Notes under the pieces: model-generated | What the model saw: only the letters and a program-made list of their open reading frames with translations | The model's database searches: none | What the model was told of the DNA's origin: nothing | Source of the DNA: an uncultured Synechococcus sp. | GTDB lineage: Bacteria > Cyanobacteriota > Cyanobacteriia > PCC-6307 > Cyanobiaceae | Reading direction: 5' to 3' | Assembly: GCA_949373155.1 (NCBI GenBank) | Contig: CASICK010000015.1 | Coordinates: 33,390-97,389 of the forward strand | DNA length: 64,000 nucleotides | Made by a program: the position numbers and the translations under genes | Part shown: positions 56,558 through 63,603 of the stretch, one piece after another | How positions within the stretch are numbered: position 1 is the stretch's first letter | How the letters are laid out: every line of letters starts with the position of its first letter

Positions 56558-57241
56558 TCTCTGCTCCAGAACTGACTCCGTTCTGCCTGAACGACAATGA
56601 AAAGACAAGTCAATCGAGACGCTTCTTTAGATCACATTCATTCGCCTATGCACGGTGTAGGTCTATCAAACTGATAGCGACAAGCTCACAGATCAAGCTT
56701 CTCGATTTGCTGAAAAGCGCATGAATCCAACCTGTTGTCGCTACTCATCCGATTAGAACTTCCTGGGGTAGGGAGTACTTCCCGCAAGCTCCACATTGAT
56801 GAGATTGCAGATATTCATCATTGCCTTTAGCCCAAAGTTGACACCCATAGGAGCATCAATAAAACCCTGAAACTATTCAGAGGTAATGCCCTCACGTACC
56901 TCCCAAATACAGAACACGGCTCCCTCAGATCAAATTGGGCAAAAAGAATGGTTAAAGAATCCGGCTTCAAAAATTTTTTCCACTGCTTCATCCCATCCAC
57001 CAATGCTGAGACTTTCCACGGCGGAAATCATGCTGAACGTGGAAAGATATAGATGCCATAAAAGAATTAGGCTCTAATTGACAATCTAGCCCGAGTCACT
57101 CTCAGTGCGGATAAGATCTCAGGGACTCTCCTGTAATGACTAGCAGAAATAATCTGATCAGCAATTCGACAGCAGCCGTAACAACGGCAACCAACCCAGC
57201 AGAGATATATGTGCTTATATTAGTTTTAAATAGCATCAAAA
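56558..57241. other. 684-base gap, no firm gene
   Basis: This AT-rich gap contains short frames only. A minus-strand frame at 56930-57031 would give 33 residues starting MISAVESLSIGGWDEAVEKI but lacks a Shine-Dalgarno. A plus-strand frame at 56596 gives 25 residues. The sequence TATATGTGCTTATATTAG at 57205-57222 may include a -10 box for the DUF3764 gene. Confidence 0.35.
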
Positions 57242-57514
57242 ATGGAAACTACAATCTGGACCTTTAACCTGAGCGTTCCCTTTGCAGAGTGGTCTGCGAT
57301 CTATGACAGCGAAGACGTAACCAAAATGCTCGAGACAGTTGGAATAAAGTCACTCTTTCGTGGAGTCAGCAAAGACGATCCAACCAAAATCTGTGCCATC
57401 CAGCAAGGTCCCATTGGTGCAGCTCAGAAGATCTTTGAGAACAACATAGAGATGATTCGAGGCTCAGGTCACATTATTGAAAGCACAGTGATCAAAGCTT
57501 ATTTGGACCACTAA
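57242..57514 (+). CDS. DUF3764 family protein
   Basis: This 90-residue protein matches DUF3764, a marine picocyanobacterial family: METTIWTFNLSVPFAEWSAI, then the central IKSLFRGVSKDDPTKICAIQ and IRGSGHIIESTVIKAYLD. The fold is probably ferredoxin-like. No function is known. The gene stands alone between AT-rich gaps. Confidence 0.82.
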   Translation: METTIWTFNLSVPFAEWSAIYDSEDVTKMLETVGIKSLFRGVSKDDPTKICAIQQGPIGAAQKIFENNIEMIRGSGHIIESTVIKAYLDH

Positions 57515-57624
57515 TTTCTTCTTTCTTCACTCACCCCCAGCAGAACAAAGTTGAAAGAAAGAACCCTGGGATCTATTGCACCTAGATGACAACTGATGGT
57601 CATAGGAGTCAGAAGGAAACTTGA

Positions 57625-58053
57625 TCAGTCAGCACGAACAGTATTTGGCATTCCTTCCACACTGGCAAAAGTGACCAGACTTATGGCAGGTTCAGTCCCC
57701 GTATTGATTACATAGTGAGGCTCACCTGGGTGACCCTCAAGAAAGCCTTCTCCTACCTCAATAATATCTGTCTCCTCAGCACCATCGACGATCCTTACAT
57801 TGCTGAGTTTTCCCTGCTCAACCATCACCACAACGGGTGATGGATGAATATGCAAAGGAATCTTGGCCCCAACAGGAAGAGTGATGCGATAAACCCGCAT
57901 CTCTGGAGTTCCCTCGGGATAGACAACAACTCTCCCCCCAAGGGTTCGGTTCGCCGTGAAAATCTCCTCGACAACTGGCTTGGGTGATGCCAGTGCATAG
58001 CCCGAACAAAGGAGCACGCTTGCAGCGGCGATAGCAAAAACCTTCGAGAACAT
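57625..58053 (-). CDS. Periplasmic cupin-domain protein
   Basis: ATG at 58053 gives a 142-residue protein with a signal peptide (MFSKVFAIAAASVLLCSGYA). The mature part is a cupin with histidines in PLHIHPSPVVVMVEQG and EGHPGEPHYVINTG, the usual metal-binding sites. Cupins of this kind may bind small molecules or oxidise them; the substrate is unknown. A 15-residue N-terminal extension to 58098 is unlikely. Confidence 0.75.
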   Translation of the reverse strand: MFSKVFAIAAASVLLCSGYALASPKPVVEEIFTANRTLGGRVVVYPEGTPEMRVYRITLPVGAKIPLHIHPSPVVVMVEQGKLSNVRIVDGAEETDIIEVGEGFLEGHPGEPHYVINTGTEPAISLVTFASVEGMPNTVRAD

Positions 58054-58098
58054 GATCTTCCTATCAATGAATTCGACGTGAGCTGTGTGGATTGCCAT

Positions 58099-58471
58099 CA
58101 GGGAAAGAATCGCAATATATATTCTAGAAAATTGCCAGGGTTAGCCGTAGCGCGAACAACTACTCATCAAAATAAAATTAGCTATCAACTGCTTTGCATC
58201 TATATGCTAAATAGACACTAAACAGTTGGTCTTGGTTCTTATGACCTTCGGCAATGCGATATCAACACTTTGGGCGAAGCGGCTTGAAACTTCACAGTCC
58301 GAATACAAAAAGCCTTGATTCCCACAAGAGCTGCTTATTGAGATGGGATTGTTTCAGGCACGACCGTAGACACTCATGGTTCGTGACTACAGCAAAAGCC
58401 TAAACATTTCAGTCTGATCTATCACATTAATAATTTAAGTATCTGGTACAAATGGTTTTTGTTGAAGCTCA
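58099..58471. other. 373-base gap, possible 25-codon frame
   Basis: No firm gene is seen. A plus-strand ATG at 58241 opens a 25-codon frame (MTFGNAISTLWAKRLETSQS) without a clear ribosome site. The region is AT-rich and carries TTTAAGTATCTGG before the DUF3303 gene. Confidence 0.3.
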
Positions 58472-58789
58472 ATGCAGCACTATCTGATTGCCTGGAACTT
58501 TCCAACCGTTGAAGGATCTTGGGAATCCTGCACTCCATTTGCTGAATACATCAACGCTGGCGGGCCTGGAGATTGTTTTGAAGGCTTTGAACTGAAATAT
58601 CGAGTCTGTGAGCCAATTGGTGGAACTGGTATGGCGATTGCTGTTGCAAGCGACATCGGAAAAGTGTGGACTCATCTGGCCCCTTGGATCAAGGGCTTTG
58701 GAATCGAGTTCGAAGTCACCCCAGTTGTCTCTGATACAGAATTTGCAGCCATGTGGCCTGGAGTTCAAGCTGCTGCCGCCACAGGCTGA
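58472..58789 (+). CDS. DUF3303 family protein
   Basis: This 105-residue protein has the DUF3303 pattern: MQHYLIAWNFPTVEGSWESC, a central YRVCEPIGGTGMAIAVASDI and VWTHLAPWIKGFGIEFEVTP. These small proteins with a dimeric alpha/beta barrel fold are common in marine Synechococcus. The function is unknown. Confidence 0.8.
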   Translation: MQHYLIAWNFPTVEGSWESCTPFAEYINAGGPGDCFEGFELKYRVCEPIGGTGMAIAVASDIGKVWTHLAPWIKGFGIEFEVTPVVSDTEFAAMWPGVQAAAATG

Positions 58790-58839
58790 CATTCTTACGA
58801 GTGAATCAACGTTCGCATCAGCTCCAAAAGGCCAAAAGA

Positions 58840-58862
58840 AAACCCCGCCAAAGGCAGGGTTT
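58840..58862 (+). terminator. Hairpin after the DUF3303 gene
   Basis: AACCCCGCC and GGCAGGGTT pair with one mismatch around AAA, 50 bases after the DUF3303 stop. The plus-strand T tract is short (TTTCTC), but the minus strand shows TTTTCTTTT, so it may work in either direction. Confidence 0.5.
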
Positions 58863-58973
58863 CTCGGCTTCTCTTTGGGCGTGTTGCCTTGTTTCCACTC
58901 CGTGAAGAAGCCCTCCTCACAAATGAACTATGCCCCAGAAATCCCACAGAGCAAGACCCTACGTATCAGTTGG

Positions 58974-59002
58974 TTGACTGATCTACGCAATCTTCTCAGG
59001 AT
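58974..59002 (+). promoter_or_regulatory. Candidate sigma-70 promoter for the Yfr1-like RNA
   Basis: TTGACT (58974-58979) is a near-consensus -35 box, with a 17-base spacer to CAGGAT (58997-59002), a weak -10 box. Transcription would begin near 59009, just ahead of the conserved motif. The fit is suggestive only. Confidence 0.4.
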
Positions 59003-59008
59003 GGGCTC

Positions 59009-59074
59009 GGCCAACTCCTCACAAGGTTTGGCTCCTCACACCCCCCAAAGAAGGCTTAGTCGCCTTCTTTTTTT
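59009..59074 (+). ncRNA. Yfr1-like small RNA candidate
   Basis: A stretch of about 66 bases has the layout of Yfr1, the small cyanobacterial regulatory RNA. It starts with a stem GCCAA/TTGGC whose loop contains CTCCTCACA. An unpaired linker GCTCCTCACACCCCCC follows, then a perfect terminator stem AAAGAAGGC/GCCTTCTTT with a T tract. Yfr1 is known for an unpaired ACUCCUCACAC that pairs with Shine-Dalgarno regions. CTCCTCACA also occurs once more upstream, at 58913-58921. Yfr1 normally lies near trxA, so this could be a second copy or a convergent RNA. It lies outside any gene. Confidence 0.5.
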
Positions 59075-59151
59075 ATGCCTGCTCACCCTGCAGAAACAGG
59101 CAGCAACCCACTGACGGAGAGCCCAAGGACGAGCAGAGCATTTGAACGCTC

Positions 59152-59169
59152 TTTACAAACCGTTACTGA
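59152..59169 (+). promoter_or_regulatory. HLR1-like (RpaB) box with -10 box at 59186
   Basis: The sequence TTTACAAA-CC-GTTACTGA fits the RpaB-binding HLR1 consensus, (G/T)TTACA(T/A)(T/A) twice with a two-base spacer, with one or two mismatches in the second half. It lies just upstream of the -10-like TACATA at 59186-59191 and the mini-protein start at 59210. An HLR1 box at about -37 usually represses in low light. Confidence 0.55.
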
Positions 59170-59209
59170 ACCCCCTAAGCTCTGTTACATAAGTTCATGG
59201 GCGCATTCA

Positions 59210-59341
59210 ATGACCGATTACTCCACCGCCATCTTTGGTTTGATCGCCTTCACCGGAGTCGTCTCCGCTGCTGTCGTCTACATCCTTGCTCAGCCTTCCG
59301 ACCTGCCAGTCGTAAAGAAAGCAAAAGCAGCTCAAAGCTGA
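59210..59341 (+). CDS. Single-helix mini-protein (43 aa) under an HLR1-like box
   Basis: ATG at 59210 opens a 43-codon frame: MTDYSTAIFGLIAFTGVVSA and a hydrophobic continuation, then a basic Lys/Ala-rich end. One membrane helix spans about residues 8-28. The HLR1-like box and -10 sequence directly upstream suggest light-stress expression (inference). The leader would be only 10-20 bases. Confidence 0.6.
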   Translation: MTDYSTAIFGLIAFTGVVSAAVVYILAQPSDLPVVKKAKAAQS

Positions 59342-59375
59342 GTCTCAGCCAGAAACACTCTTACCGGTTCAAACC

Positions 59376-59471
59376 ATGACTACACAAGACCTTCTCGTTC
59401 TGCTCGTGAGCTTTGGAACTGCCTGCTTTGCTCTGAACATCTACAAGCTGAACCAACAGCCACAGCAATAA
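59376..59471 (+). CDS. Single-helix mini-protein (31 aa)
   Basis: ATG at 59376 opens a 31-codon frame: MTTQDLLVLLVSFGTACFAL, then NIYKLNQQPQQ. One helix and a Gln-rich tail are visible. It follows the other mini-protein by 34 bases and could share its transcript. Its stop is three bases before the second HLR1-like box. The function is unknown. Confidence 0.55.
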   Translation: MTTQDLLVLLVSFGTACFALNIYKLNQQPQQ

Positions 59472-59473
59472 GC

Positions 59474-59491
59474 TTTACAAGCCGTTACAGA
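59474..59491 (+). promoter_or_regulatory. Second HLR1-like (RpaB) box
   Basis: TTTACAAG-CC-GTTACAGA matches the HLR1 pattern almost as well as the first box, and shares most bases with it (CTTTACAARCCGTTAC). A possible -10 box is TATGCA at 59502-59507. The candidate small RNA to the right ends at a terminator. Confidence 0.5.
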
Positions 59492-59511
59492 AATGTTACG
59501 GTATGCAAAGC

Positions 59512-59599
59512 GTTCCTTGGACGGGATCTGCAACACAAATCCTCTGGGAAGAGGCTCTAATTCAATACTGAGGTCTCTGTGGAAGGAGACCTTTTTTTA
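59512..59599 (+). ncRNA. Candidate small RNA downstream of the HLR1-like box
   Basis: About 85 non-coding bases lie between the second HLR1-like box and a terminator. They can form a small stem CCTCT/AGAGG at 59541-59554, then the terminator hairpin. In other cyanobacteria the light-stress RNA PsrR1 is RpaB-controlled and ends at a terminator; I cannot show relatedness. It may instead be a 3' untranslated region. Confidence 0.35.
59571..59598 (+). terminator. Rho-independent terminator
   Basis: AGGTCTC and GAGACCT pair perfectly around TGTGGAAG, followed by seven T. It ends the plus-strand transcript; the stop codon of the minus-strand gene at 59597 lies inside its T tract. Confidence 0.85.
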
Positions 59600-59851
59600 T
59601 GCCATCTCCTGCAGAGAGCGATAGGTGAGAGGCTTTTCGAACTTCACTTCCCCATGGCCGAGAGAAACCAGCTCCTGAACAGCCTCGGCAAACTTTTTAG
59701 ATCCCATGCCTCGGATCGCTCTATCGCCACGCTGTTTAGCGAGTTGCCAAGTGCACCCATCAGACTGGAATCCGAGATCATGAACATGGCGCATTAGCAG
59801 CAACGCATCAGTGGGTTCCAGCAAAAGCTCCTCACTCTGTTCTTGAGACAT
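59597..59851 (-). CDS. Hypothetical protein (84 aa) with strong ribosome site
   Basis: ATG at 59851 follows GAGGAGG, an excellent Shine-Dalgarno. The protein starts MSQEQSEELLLEPTDALLLM and has a Lys/Glu-rich end. A stop of the upstream frame overlaps the ATG by one base (TGATG). No domain is recognised. Confidence 0.65.
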   Translation of the reverse strand: MSQEQSEELLLEPTDALLLMRHVHDLGFQSDGCTWQLAKQRGDRAIRGMGSKKFAEAVQELVSLGHGEVKFEKPLTYRSLQEMA

Positions 59852-60006
59852 CAGTCCTCCTCGTCGTTAAAGATAAGCATTTCGTCCCCGTCTTCCCCCA
59901 CAATTGCGATGCTCAACGTCACATCGGCTTCCTGACCGTAGACATCGGGATGACATTGGCTCTGCTTCAGGAGCTGCTGATGACTTGAGCGCTGATGAAG
60001 CTGTGG
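59851..60006 (-). pseudogene. Broken coding stretch without a start codon
   Basis: On the minus strand the frame from about 60006 to 59851 reads as a normal protein: RSSHQQLLKQSQCHPDVYGQ, then SIAIVGEDGDEMLIFNDEED and a stop. It has no ATG, GTG or TTG near its head, and a stop codon precedes it. The next gene starts by overlapping its stop, as in an operon. It may be a decayed gene whose 5' part was lost, or a gene using a rare start. Confidence 0.45.
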
Positions 60007-60009
60007 CTA

Positions 60010-60812
60010 CATGGCTTAGCGTGCCTCGGCGTCAAAGAGCTTGAAAGGTAAAGAGAAGAGGAGACCATCCGCTACACACTGGGATGACATGAGGCCTTAA
60101 AACCAAAACCTCGACCCTTTCTAAAACCCAATGCCCCGATCAACAATATCATTTAGCTATCAATATTAATCCAAATGCAAATAAAAAAGCCACCAAAACT
60201 CAAGATATGGACTACAAATTTCAAATGAATGCTTACATCATTTCTCCATGAGAGAAACCCATACTCATCGATGCTTTTTAGTAATCAACGCTTTATTCAA
60301 TTCAATTTCATCACTTTCGTTGAAAACTCAATTCGATGAATCTCTTTTAGAGTATTCAAGTACCCAGGGCAATGCTGACGAACCTCCATAAGCGGAAGCA
60401 AACAATTCCCCTAAGCCGCATTTGTTCTTAACTCATGATCTGACGTAATGACTGATGCAGTAAACAGGTCAAGAGCGCGTCGATAAGCTTCAGGATAAGA
60501 GGAGGGCATGGCTCAAGAACTTATGCGTATCAAAGCGGGCCACCGATTATTCGTTGGTTGAGATTTGACAAAAAAATAGCGCGTATATATGCTTAATATT
60601 CGCCATTAGTGGCACAGGAAACCTCCGAACCGAATTCCATCACAACCAAGCCAGCACAAAAGAATCAGAGAGAATTACTGTCGATATTAATTTCCAAGCC
60701 AAAAATTAACTAGGCCTGCTCCTCAAACGCTCCTACTAGAACTCTTGAATCGATCAAGAACCTATAGTTAGACTAATCTAGAGACGATGAGGTTGGCACC
60801 AAGGCAGCTGGA
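60010..60812. other. 803-base gap, AT-rich, with one strong promoter
   Basis: No gene is seen in this long AT-rich gap. ATG at 60508, behind a strong AGGAGGG, opens only 17 codons (MAQELMRIKAGHRLFVG), perhaps a decayed gene head. A consensus-like promoter lies at 60565-60593. Otherwise I see nothing. Confidence 0.5.
60565..60593 (+). promoter_or_regulatory. Sigma-70-type promoter
   Basis: TTGACA at 60565-60570 is a perfect -35 box, followed by a 17-base spacer and TATGCT at 60588-60593. Transcription would start near 60600, leaving a leader of about 210 bases before the gene at 60813. Confidence 0.5.
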
Positions 60813-61157
60813 TTGGATGAGCTATCGCCATTATTGATACATGGAGAACCCCGAAGCGTCACTAAGGTGGAAATAGTTATTAAGCTGAGTATGCGGGCAT
60901 TGATGTTCCTGGCTCTTTTGCTCGTCAACATTGCACTGCTCATCCACCTAACGGAAAAAGTGCTTGGCTTTAGGAAAAGGAGAAGAGACAACAAGCTATT
61001 GGTTAACAATCATCCAGAAATGAAGTCAGTTGATCCTGAGCAGGGGCTTATGGCATTTGAGAGCGACGATGTCACTCGTGCTTTCGTACTGGATAACGAC
61101 GAGCCCGGCACTAGTGAACCTTTCTTAGTGAGCAGTGATGAAGAGACAGACGAATAA
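60813..61157 (+). CDS. Single-pass membrane protein (114 aa)
   Basis: This 114-residue protein has one hydrophobic segment (ALMFLALLLVNIALLIHL, about residues 29-46), a basic patch (GFRKRRRDNK), and a long acidic tail ending SSDEETDE. No Shine-Dalgarno is evident at ATG 60813; an internal Met27 is also possible. No relative is recognised. Confidence 0.5.
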   Translation: MDELSPLLIHGEPRSVTKVEIVIKLSMRALMFLALLLVNIALLIHLTEKVLGFRKRRRDNKLLVNNHPEMKSVDPEQGLMAFESDDVTRAFVLDNDEPGTSEPFLVSSDEETDE

Positions 61158-61283
61158 AGAGGGACACGGAATGCGTTCTGCACGTTGAGGGACTGTGATG
61201 AGAGGCAAAAAGCTTTAAGTCAATTTCATTGACATTAGCTGTGGCATAAGGAGAATTCGACTATTGATATCAACAGAGGCTCA

Positions 61284-61460
61284 GTGAACAAGAACATAAA
61301 GAACTGGATAATTAAGCCCATCCGAGCCACTGTATTCGCTGATAGAGACGCTTACTACTGGATTCAGAGTAAACTTGGATTAGGCAATTATCAGATGGCA
61401 GCTCTTGTATGGGCTAAGGGACTAATCATTGGCTTGTTCATCGGGGCGTTCTTTCTCTGA
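61284..61460 (+). CDS. Small membrane protein (58 aa)
   Basis: A GTG at 61284, with AGAGG at eight bases upstream, opens a 58-codon frame: MNKNIKNWIIKPIRATVFAD, RDAYYWIQSKLGLGNYQM and a C-terminal hydrophobic helix LVWAKGLIIGLFIGAFFL. The short spacing and good site support translation. The function is unknown; the composition is typical of marine Synechococcus mini-proteins. Confidence 0.6.
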   Translation: MNKNIKNWIIKPIRATVFADRDAYYWIQSKLGLGNYQMAALVWAKGLIIGLFIGAFFL

Positions 61461-61661
61461 TCTAGACATCATGCAGATGGCATGGGGTCAGAAGCTAAAA
61501 AAAGTCAGAACCTGAACTTCCCCGCGTCCTCCCAATGGACCGAGGGGAGCTTTGCTCAGAGCAACTATTACGCCAAACCGATGAAACCCAACTCGGTCGC
61601 AAGTGATACACACAATGTTGGTTCAGAGTTCATGATGCTTACATAGCATTTAACTTTTTGC

Positions 61662-61814
61662 ATGTCATTCGACGAACTCGACCGAACGACGCGGTACATC
61701 CACGAAGCAAAGGCCCGTGCTCATGCCGTGCTGCATGAAAAGGCGCCGAGGCTCACCACTCTTGAGAAAGCAATGTGGGTGAAGTTGAAGCGCGGTGAAG
61801 GTCCCAGCAGATGA
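61662..61814 (+). CDS. Small soluble protein (50 aa), first of a coupled pair
   Basis: ATG at 61662 opens a 50-codon frame: MSFDELDRTTRYIHEAKARA, then EKAPRLTTLEKAMWVKLKRG. It looks helical and charged. Its stop overlaps the next ATG by four bases (ATGA). No Shine-Dalgarno is obvious. Confidence 0.5.
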   Translation: MSFDELDRTTRYIHEAKARAHAVLHEKAPRLTTLEKAMWVKLKRGEGPSR

Positions 61815-61894
61815 AATGGATGCTCGTGCTGGTAGTCGCAACGATTGCTGCGGGAACCTTAATGGGGACGACGCTCCCGGTGCAATTGTGGTGA
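61811..61894 (+). CDS. Single-helix mini-protein (27 aa), coupled to the preceding gene
   Basis: ATG at 61811 overlaps the upstream stop by four bases. The 27 residues (MKWMLVLVVATIAAGTLMGT and seven more) form one hydrophobic helix. The overlap is the main argument that both small frames are real. Function unknown. Confidence 0.45.
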   Translation: MKWMLVLVVATIAAGTLMGTTLPVQLW

Positions 61895-62068
61895 TCCAAC
61901 TGTCATAAGGGGAATTGCCTCGGAGTAGTGCACAGGGTTTCCGTGGAATCCTTTCTGGTCAGCATCCAGATGCCTCAAAGAGAAAGAAGGGGAAGGCAAC
62001 CAAAATTTCCTCCAAGTCCCAACAACACATCTACTTCGCTGCTAGGGTCTGAAGAAGAAAATATTCAA

Positions 62069-62848
62069 ATGAAATCATTTCCTCAAGGGCAAAATCAACA
62101 GGTTAAAAATGTATTAGGAATTGCTGGAGCAGTGTCTGCCGGTATCTTAATTCTTTCAAGTGTATTTGTGGTTCCCGCTGGTAAGGTTGGAGTTGTAACC
62201 ACTCTTGGGAGGGTGGCAAAAAAACCACGAACCCCTGGGCTAAACATTAAGCTACCTTTTATTCAAAATTCACATTTATTTAGTATACGAACACAGGTTG
62301 TTCCTGAGAATTTCTCAACCCTCACTAAAGATCTTCAAGTTATTCAAGCCACGGCAACCATTAAATATGCTGTCAAGCCCAATGAAGCTCCACGCATCTA
62401 CAGCACAATCGCAATCAGCGATGATGGTATCTATAGCCGAGTCATTCAGCCCTCTCTTCTGAAGTCACTGAAGTCTGTATTCTCCAAGTATGAGCTGAAC
62501 ACAATCGCCACAGATTGGAACAACATCTCGACTTTGGTTGAAGAAAGTGTAGCTGGGGAGCTTAATAAGTTTGACTATGTTGCGGTTCAAGGCCTTGACC
62601 TTACTGGTCTCCAGATCGCGGAAGAATATCGTTCAGCTATTGAACAAAAACAAATTGCCGAGCAACAACTTCTAAGGGCCAAAACCGAAGTGAAAATCGC
62701 AGAGCAAGAAGCTCTTAAATTTCAAACTCTCAACAGAGGATTAAACAATCAGGTTTTGTATAAGTTATTTTTAGATAAGTGGGACGGAACAACAAAAGTT
62801 GTTCCTGGCATTAATGGTGGAACTCCACCAGTGATCGTGGGGAATTGA
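62069..62848 (+). CDS. Prohibitin/SPFH-domain protein
   Basis: This protein of about 259 residues is a prohibitin-like SPFH membrane scaffold. An N-terminal helix (GIAGAVSAGILILSSVFVV, about residues 17-35) is followed by the SPFH domain with PAGKVGVVTTLGRVAKKPRT and a long coiled coil (EQKQIAEQQLLRAKTEVKIA). The family forms ring complexes on membranes and controls FtsH-type proteolysis. The frame extends to 61928, but ATG 62069 (MKSFPQGQNQQVK) suits the family. Confidence 0.8.
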   Translation: MKSFPQGQNQQVKNVLGIAGAVSAGILILSSVFVVPAGKVGVVTTLGRVAKKPRTPGLNIKLPFIQNSHLFSIRTQVVPENFSTLTKDLQVIQATATIKYAVKPNEAPRIYSTIAISDDGIYSRVIQPSLLKSLKSVFSKYELNTIATDWNNISTLVEESVAGELNKFDYVAVQGLDLTGLQIAEEYRSAIEQKQIAEQQLLRAKTEVKIAEQEALKFQTLNRGLNNQVLYKLFLDKWDGTTKVVPGINGGTPPVIVGN

Positions 62849-62993
62849 TCATCAAAGCATACGCACTAATTAGAAATTGATGCGTATGCTCAGAAGTGCA
62901 TCAATTGAACTCCACCACAAAAAGTTTATAAGAACAACACGATCAAGACAACTTTCCGCAAGTCGAACAAACTCTTGTTTTAAGCCAACAGAA

Positions 62994-63146
62994 ATGCGTC
63001 TTACTTCAACCTATAAAGGGACCAACGACGTTTGTGGCGTAGTCGATAGATACGGTGATGCCTGGGAATCCGGCAGCAACGAGACCACCATTCAGAGGTG
63101 GGGGGTAACGATTTGTGAAGCAGATTGGCTAGCATTGATAAGTTGA
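62994..63146 (+). CDS. Possible short protein (50 aa)
   Basis: ATG at 62994 opens MRLTSTYKGTNDVCGVVDRY and a Gly/Ser/Trp-containing end. An upstream frame extends to 62877 from a TTG. No ribosome site or relative supports it. It may be a relic. Confidence 0.3.
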   Translation: MRLTSTYKGTNDVCGVVDRYGDAWESGSNETTIQRWGVTICEADWLALIS

Positions 63147-63156
63147 GGATCCTAGT

Positions 63157-63249
63157 ATGAACCAATCACCAAACATCGCATTCTTTGGCGGCACAGTGAT
63201 CATTGCGATCATGGTCATGGCAGCCTTCGCAAACCTGGTAAACGCATAA
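63157..63249 (+). CDS. Single-helix mini-protein (30 aa)
   Basis: ATG at 63157, preceded by GAGGAT at a good distance, opens 30 codons: MNQSPNIAFFGGTVIIAIMV, then MAAFANLVNA. One membrane helix covers most of it. A further short frame of 40 codons starts at 63263. Confidence 0.55.
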   Translation: MNQSPNIAFFGGTVIIAIMVMAAFANLVNA

Positions 63250-63603
63250 GCCAGATCAGCCAATGTTCATCTGGGACAGCATTCAGCCTTCCATATTGGG
63301 ATCCTCCTTATATAGTGACTTATCTGGCTGCTTTGGCATGTTGCATTTGGAAGTCTCAATATTGCTGATGTCAACTAGACAATAACAACCCGCTCGTAGC
63401 AGGGGGGCGGAATACCAAAATTCTGACTTTCTTTCTCATGTAATTCAAATTTTACTAAGAGTGCATGAATTGTTTTCCTGAAATACTATTCCAGGCCTAA
63501 TATCAATAGTGATGCATGCATCAATGTCAGTAAATCAAATAACGCCGCATCGCCATAAGTGTATCTCTCGATACACGCGTTAAGCTATTAAAAGATTACA
63601 ACA
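63250..63603. other. 354-base gap with palindromes
   Basis: No firm gene is seen. A frame at 63263-63385 (MFIWDSIQPSILGSSLYSDL) is 40 codons long and poorly supported. TGATGCATGCATCA at 63510-63523 is a perfect 14-base palindrome. Confidence 0.4.
63559..63576 (+). promoter_or_regulatory. Inverted repeat before the edge gene
   Basis: GTGTATC (63559-63565) and GATACAC (63570-63576) pair around TCTC, 27 bases before ATG 63604. It may be an operator or a leader hairpin. Confidence 0.35.

Noticed and set aside
58608..59114. 168-codon plus-strand frame
   Set aside because: It overlaps the DUF3303 gene in another frame and runs through a hairpin and a terminator.
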